In this document: in pieces, positions 14,029-14,220 of the stretch
Position numbering within the stretch: position 1 is the first letter of the stretch
Layout of the letters: the number at the start of each line of letters is the position of its first letter
Assembly: GCA_036771375.1 (NCBI GenBank)
Contig: DAIPHL010000049.1
Span: 1-14,220, forward strand
DNA length: 14,220 bases
Source of the DNA: DAIPHL01 sp036771375
GTDB lineage: Bacteria; Synergistota; Synergistia; Synergistales; Synergistaceae
Direction of reading: 5' to 3'
Notes under the pieces: model-generated
Database searches by the model: none
What the model saw: only the letters and a program-made list of their open reading frames with translations
Told to the model about the DNA's origin: nothing
Program-made: the position numbers and the translations under genes

Positions 14029-14220
14029 ATGGCACTTCTGGAGGTAAAAAACCTGCACACGGTCTTCGACACGGACAGTGGAATCGTCAGAGCGGTCGAC
14101 GGAGTTTCCCTGTCCATCGAGCCCGGGGAGACGCTCGGCGTCGTCGGGGAATCCGGCTGCGGAAAGAGCGTCACCGCTCTTTCCATCCTTCGCCTCGTCC
14201 AGAAACCGACCGCGCCGACC
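14029..14220 (+). CDS. dppD: Peptide-type ABC transporter ATPase, DppD-like (3'-truncated by window edge)
   Basis: The first 64 codons of a cytoplasmic ATPase that powers the transporter. MALLEVKNLHTVF and GIVRAVDGVSLSI are typical N-terminal ABC sequences; the Walker A GESGCGKS is complete at residues 43-50. Signature, Walker B and the C-terminal oligopeptide extension lie beyond the window. Start at ATG 14029, nine bases after the dppC stop, with AGGTGA upstream. A second ATPase (DppF type) is expected downstream. Confidence 0.92.
   Translation, partial: MALLEVKNLHTVFDTDSGIVRAVDGVSLSIEPGETLGVVGESGCGKSVTALSILRLVQKPTAPT

Noticed and set aside
1..14220. Search for CRISPR arrays, tRNA or rRNA genes, transposases, phage genes, attachment sites and toxin-antitoxin pairs.
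   Set aside because: Reading both strands, I saw no direct-repeat array, no tRNA-like cloverleaf, no transposase or integrase motifs and no terminal inverted repeats of an insertion sequence.

Overview
This is a window of about 14.2 kb from a GC-rich (by eye), almost certainly anaerobic bacterium. Two oxygen-sensitive glycyl radical enzymes (GREs), their radical-SAM activase and a large oligopeptide-type ABC operon fit a fermenter of amino acids or peptides. A Synergistota-like host is my best guess. It rests on gene content and general protein character only, with no database search, so treat it as tentative.

Layout. (1) Positions 2-5446, plus strand: a GRE locus with a 5'-truncated GRE, a complete paralogous GRE 35 bases downstream, a 385-base gap holding a candidate terminator and a strong hairpin, then one GRE activase with two extra ferredoxin-type clusters. 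No microcompartment shell genes are visible, and the substrate cannot be assigned from sequence. (2) Positions 5447-5902: a gene-poor stretch. On the minus strand it contains what looks like an internally deleted, frameshifted remnant of an alanine/glycine:sodium symporter (AGCS), still carrying its own promoter-like sequence and ribosome binding site. (3) Positions 5903-8831, minus strand: the housekeeping pair lepA-hemW, overlapping by 14 bases, with a promoter upstream and a terminator downstream. (4) Positions 8982-10065, plus strand, divergent from lepA: a lone type II secretion major pseudopilin (gspG) and a zinc-dependent deaminase with an HGE rather than HAE active-site motif. (5) Positions 10369-14220, plus strand: an ABC importer of the dipeptide/oligopeptide/nickel family (secreted binding protein, two permeases, start of the first ATPase), running off the window end. 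The gap between the binding protein and the first permease can form three mutually exclusive RNA pairings followed by regularly spaced T-tracts.

How they work together. The activase most likely installs the glycyl radical on both GREs. The transporter probably feeds peptides to an amino-acid-fermenting metabolism, but no sequence evidence ties it to the GRE substrate. The most unusual items are the tandem GRE pair in which one member has CTNCVE instead of the common GCVE active-site motif, and the attenuator-like region in the transporter operon.
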